NCBI GenBank assembly: GCA_017514685.1
Contig: JAFWJN010000006.1
Location: 1 to 40,668 of the forward strand
Source: Clostridia bacterium
GTDB lineage: Bacteria > Bacillota > Clostridia > Christensenellales > CAG-138
Direction of reading: 5' to 3'
DNA length: 40,668 nucleotides
Numbering within the stretch: position 1 is the stretch's first letter; the number at the start of each line of letters is the position of its first letter. A model generated the notes under the pieces. The model made no database searches. It was not told the DNA's origin and was given only the letters and a program-made list of their open reading frames with translations. This document shows, in pieces, positions 40,527 to 40,668 of this stretch. The translations under genes and the position numbers were made by a program.

Positions 40527-40668
40527 CTTTATCACCGTTCCAGGAAGAACACTCCCGCTTCTTCAAGCGGTGAGATGAATTCCGGAGAAGGGACGGTTGT
40601 TGATTAAAATCATCATTATATCAAAACTTTTCCGTGACGGGTCAGGCTGAATGTGATATAATACGATC
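40527..40668 (+). mobile_element. IS200/IS605-family element, left end (cut by window edge)
   Basis: The sequence is a near copy of 1167-1300 and in the same orientation, beginning CTTTATCACCG. It has a perfect CCGCTT-CTTC-AAGCGG hairpin at 40556-40571. The 1167 copy has a tnpB start about 70 nt beyond this point, so a tnpB is expected just outside the window, but this was not seen. Sequence differences from the first copy, and the intact hairpin here, suggest this copy is the younger. Confidence 0.65.

Noticed and set aside
40291-40566. A 91-aa version of the small basic protein
   Set aside because: The extra 26 N-terminal residues are read through the IS left end, and a strong ribosome site sits before the inner ATG.
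1-40668. CRISPR arrays, tRNA or rRNA genes, riboswitches, prophage genes
   Set aside because: Reading both strands gave no repeat-spacer array, no clover-leaf tRNA, no rRNA and no riboswitch motif I could support. Automated searches (tRNAscan, Infernal) would be needed to be certain.

Overview
The window looks like chromosome of an anaerobic, low-to-mid-GC member of the Bacillota, most likely a gut-type Clostridia. The reasons are the mrnC-rlmB-sigH cluster, strong Shine-Dalgarno sites with frequent TTG and GTG starts, ferredoxin-type Fe-S proteins, a CXXC protein of the type known from Clostridioides, a fused ThrE exporter and IS200/IS605 relics. No plasmid, phage, CRISPR or rRNA/tRNA genes were seen. 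Most of the window is vertically inherited housekeeping and envelope DNA. The mobile DNA sits at the two edges.

Layout. 1-1490: the right end of an IS200/IS605 (tnpB) element abuts a decapitated D-2-hydroxyacid dehydrogenase; then an RNase Z-like hydrolase and a second IS copy that keeps only its left end and the start of tnpB. 1497-4962 (minus): an LRR lipoprotein, a NapH-like membrane Fe-S protein and a membrane protein ending in a CXXC domain. 5180-6996 (plus): small lipoprotein, YwaF-like membrane protein, nitroreductase. 7085-11424 (minus): M23 peptidase, then the operon mrnC-rlmB-sigH-DUF4190-like-thioredoxin lipoprotein. 11666-15994 (plus): M15 peptidase, methyltransferase-like protein, ThrE-type exporter, Sfp-type phosphopantetheinyl transferase. 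16087-19103 (minus): beta-helical surface lipoprotein and a GT2 glycosyltransferase. 19275-23641: PreP-like M16 protease (plus) and MFS transporter (minus). 23880-28263 (plus): a three-gene MBOAT/DHHW O-acylation operon whose third gene encodes a TPR-RCC1 membrane protein. 28597-31888 (plus): a TetM/EF-G-like GTPase fused to a YacP/Rae1-type NYN nuclease, followed after 1 nt by ylmH. 31892-33037 (minus): Fe-S aldo/keto reductase. 33367-34923 (plus): DUF4173-like membrane protein. 35171-40297 (plus): SRAP protein, SbcD, SbcC and an HD-domain protein. 40291-40488 (minus): a conserved-looking 65-aa basic protein. 40527-40668: another IS left end.

The most interesting system is the GTPase-NYN/ylmH pair. 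Rae1 (YacP) of Bacillus cleaves mRNA in the ribosomal A site, TetM-type GTPases act on the A site, and YlmH is linked to ribosome-associated quality control. Here all three activities are predicted in one two-gene operon. The yacP gene usually found between rlmB and sigH is absent from that position in this same window, as if its domain now sits in the GTPase fusion. The operon has an inverted repeat overlapping its promoter and a possible 9-codon leader peptide. Nothing here was tested by database search; family names come from recognised motifs.
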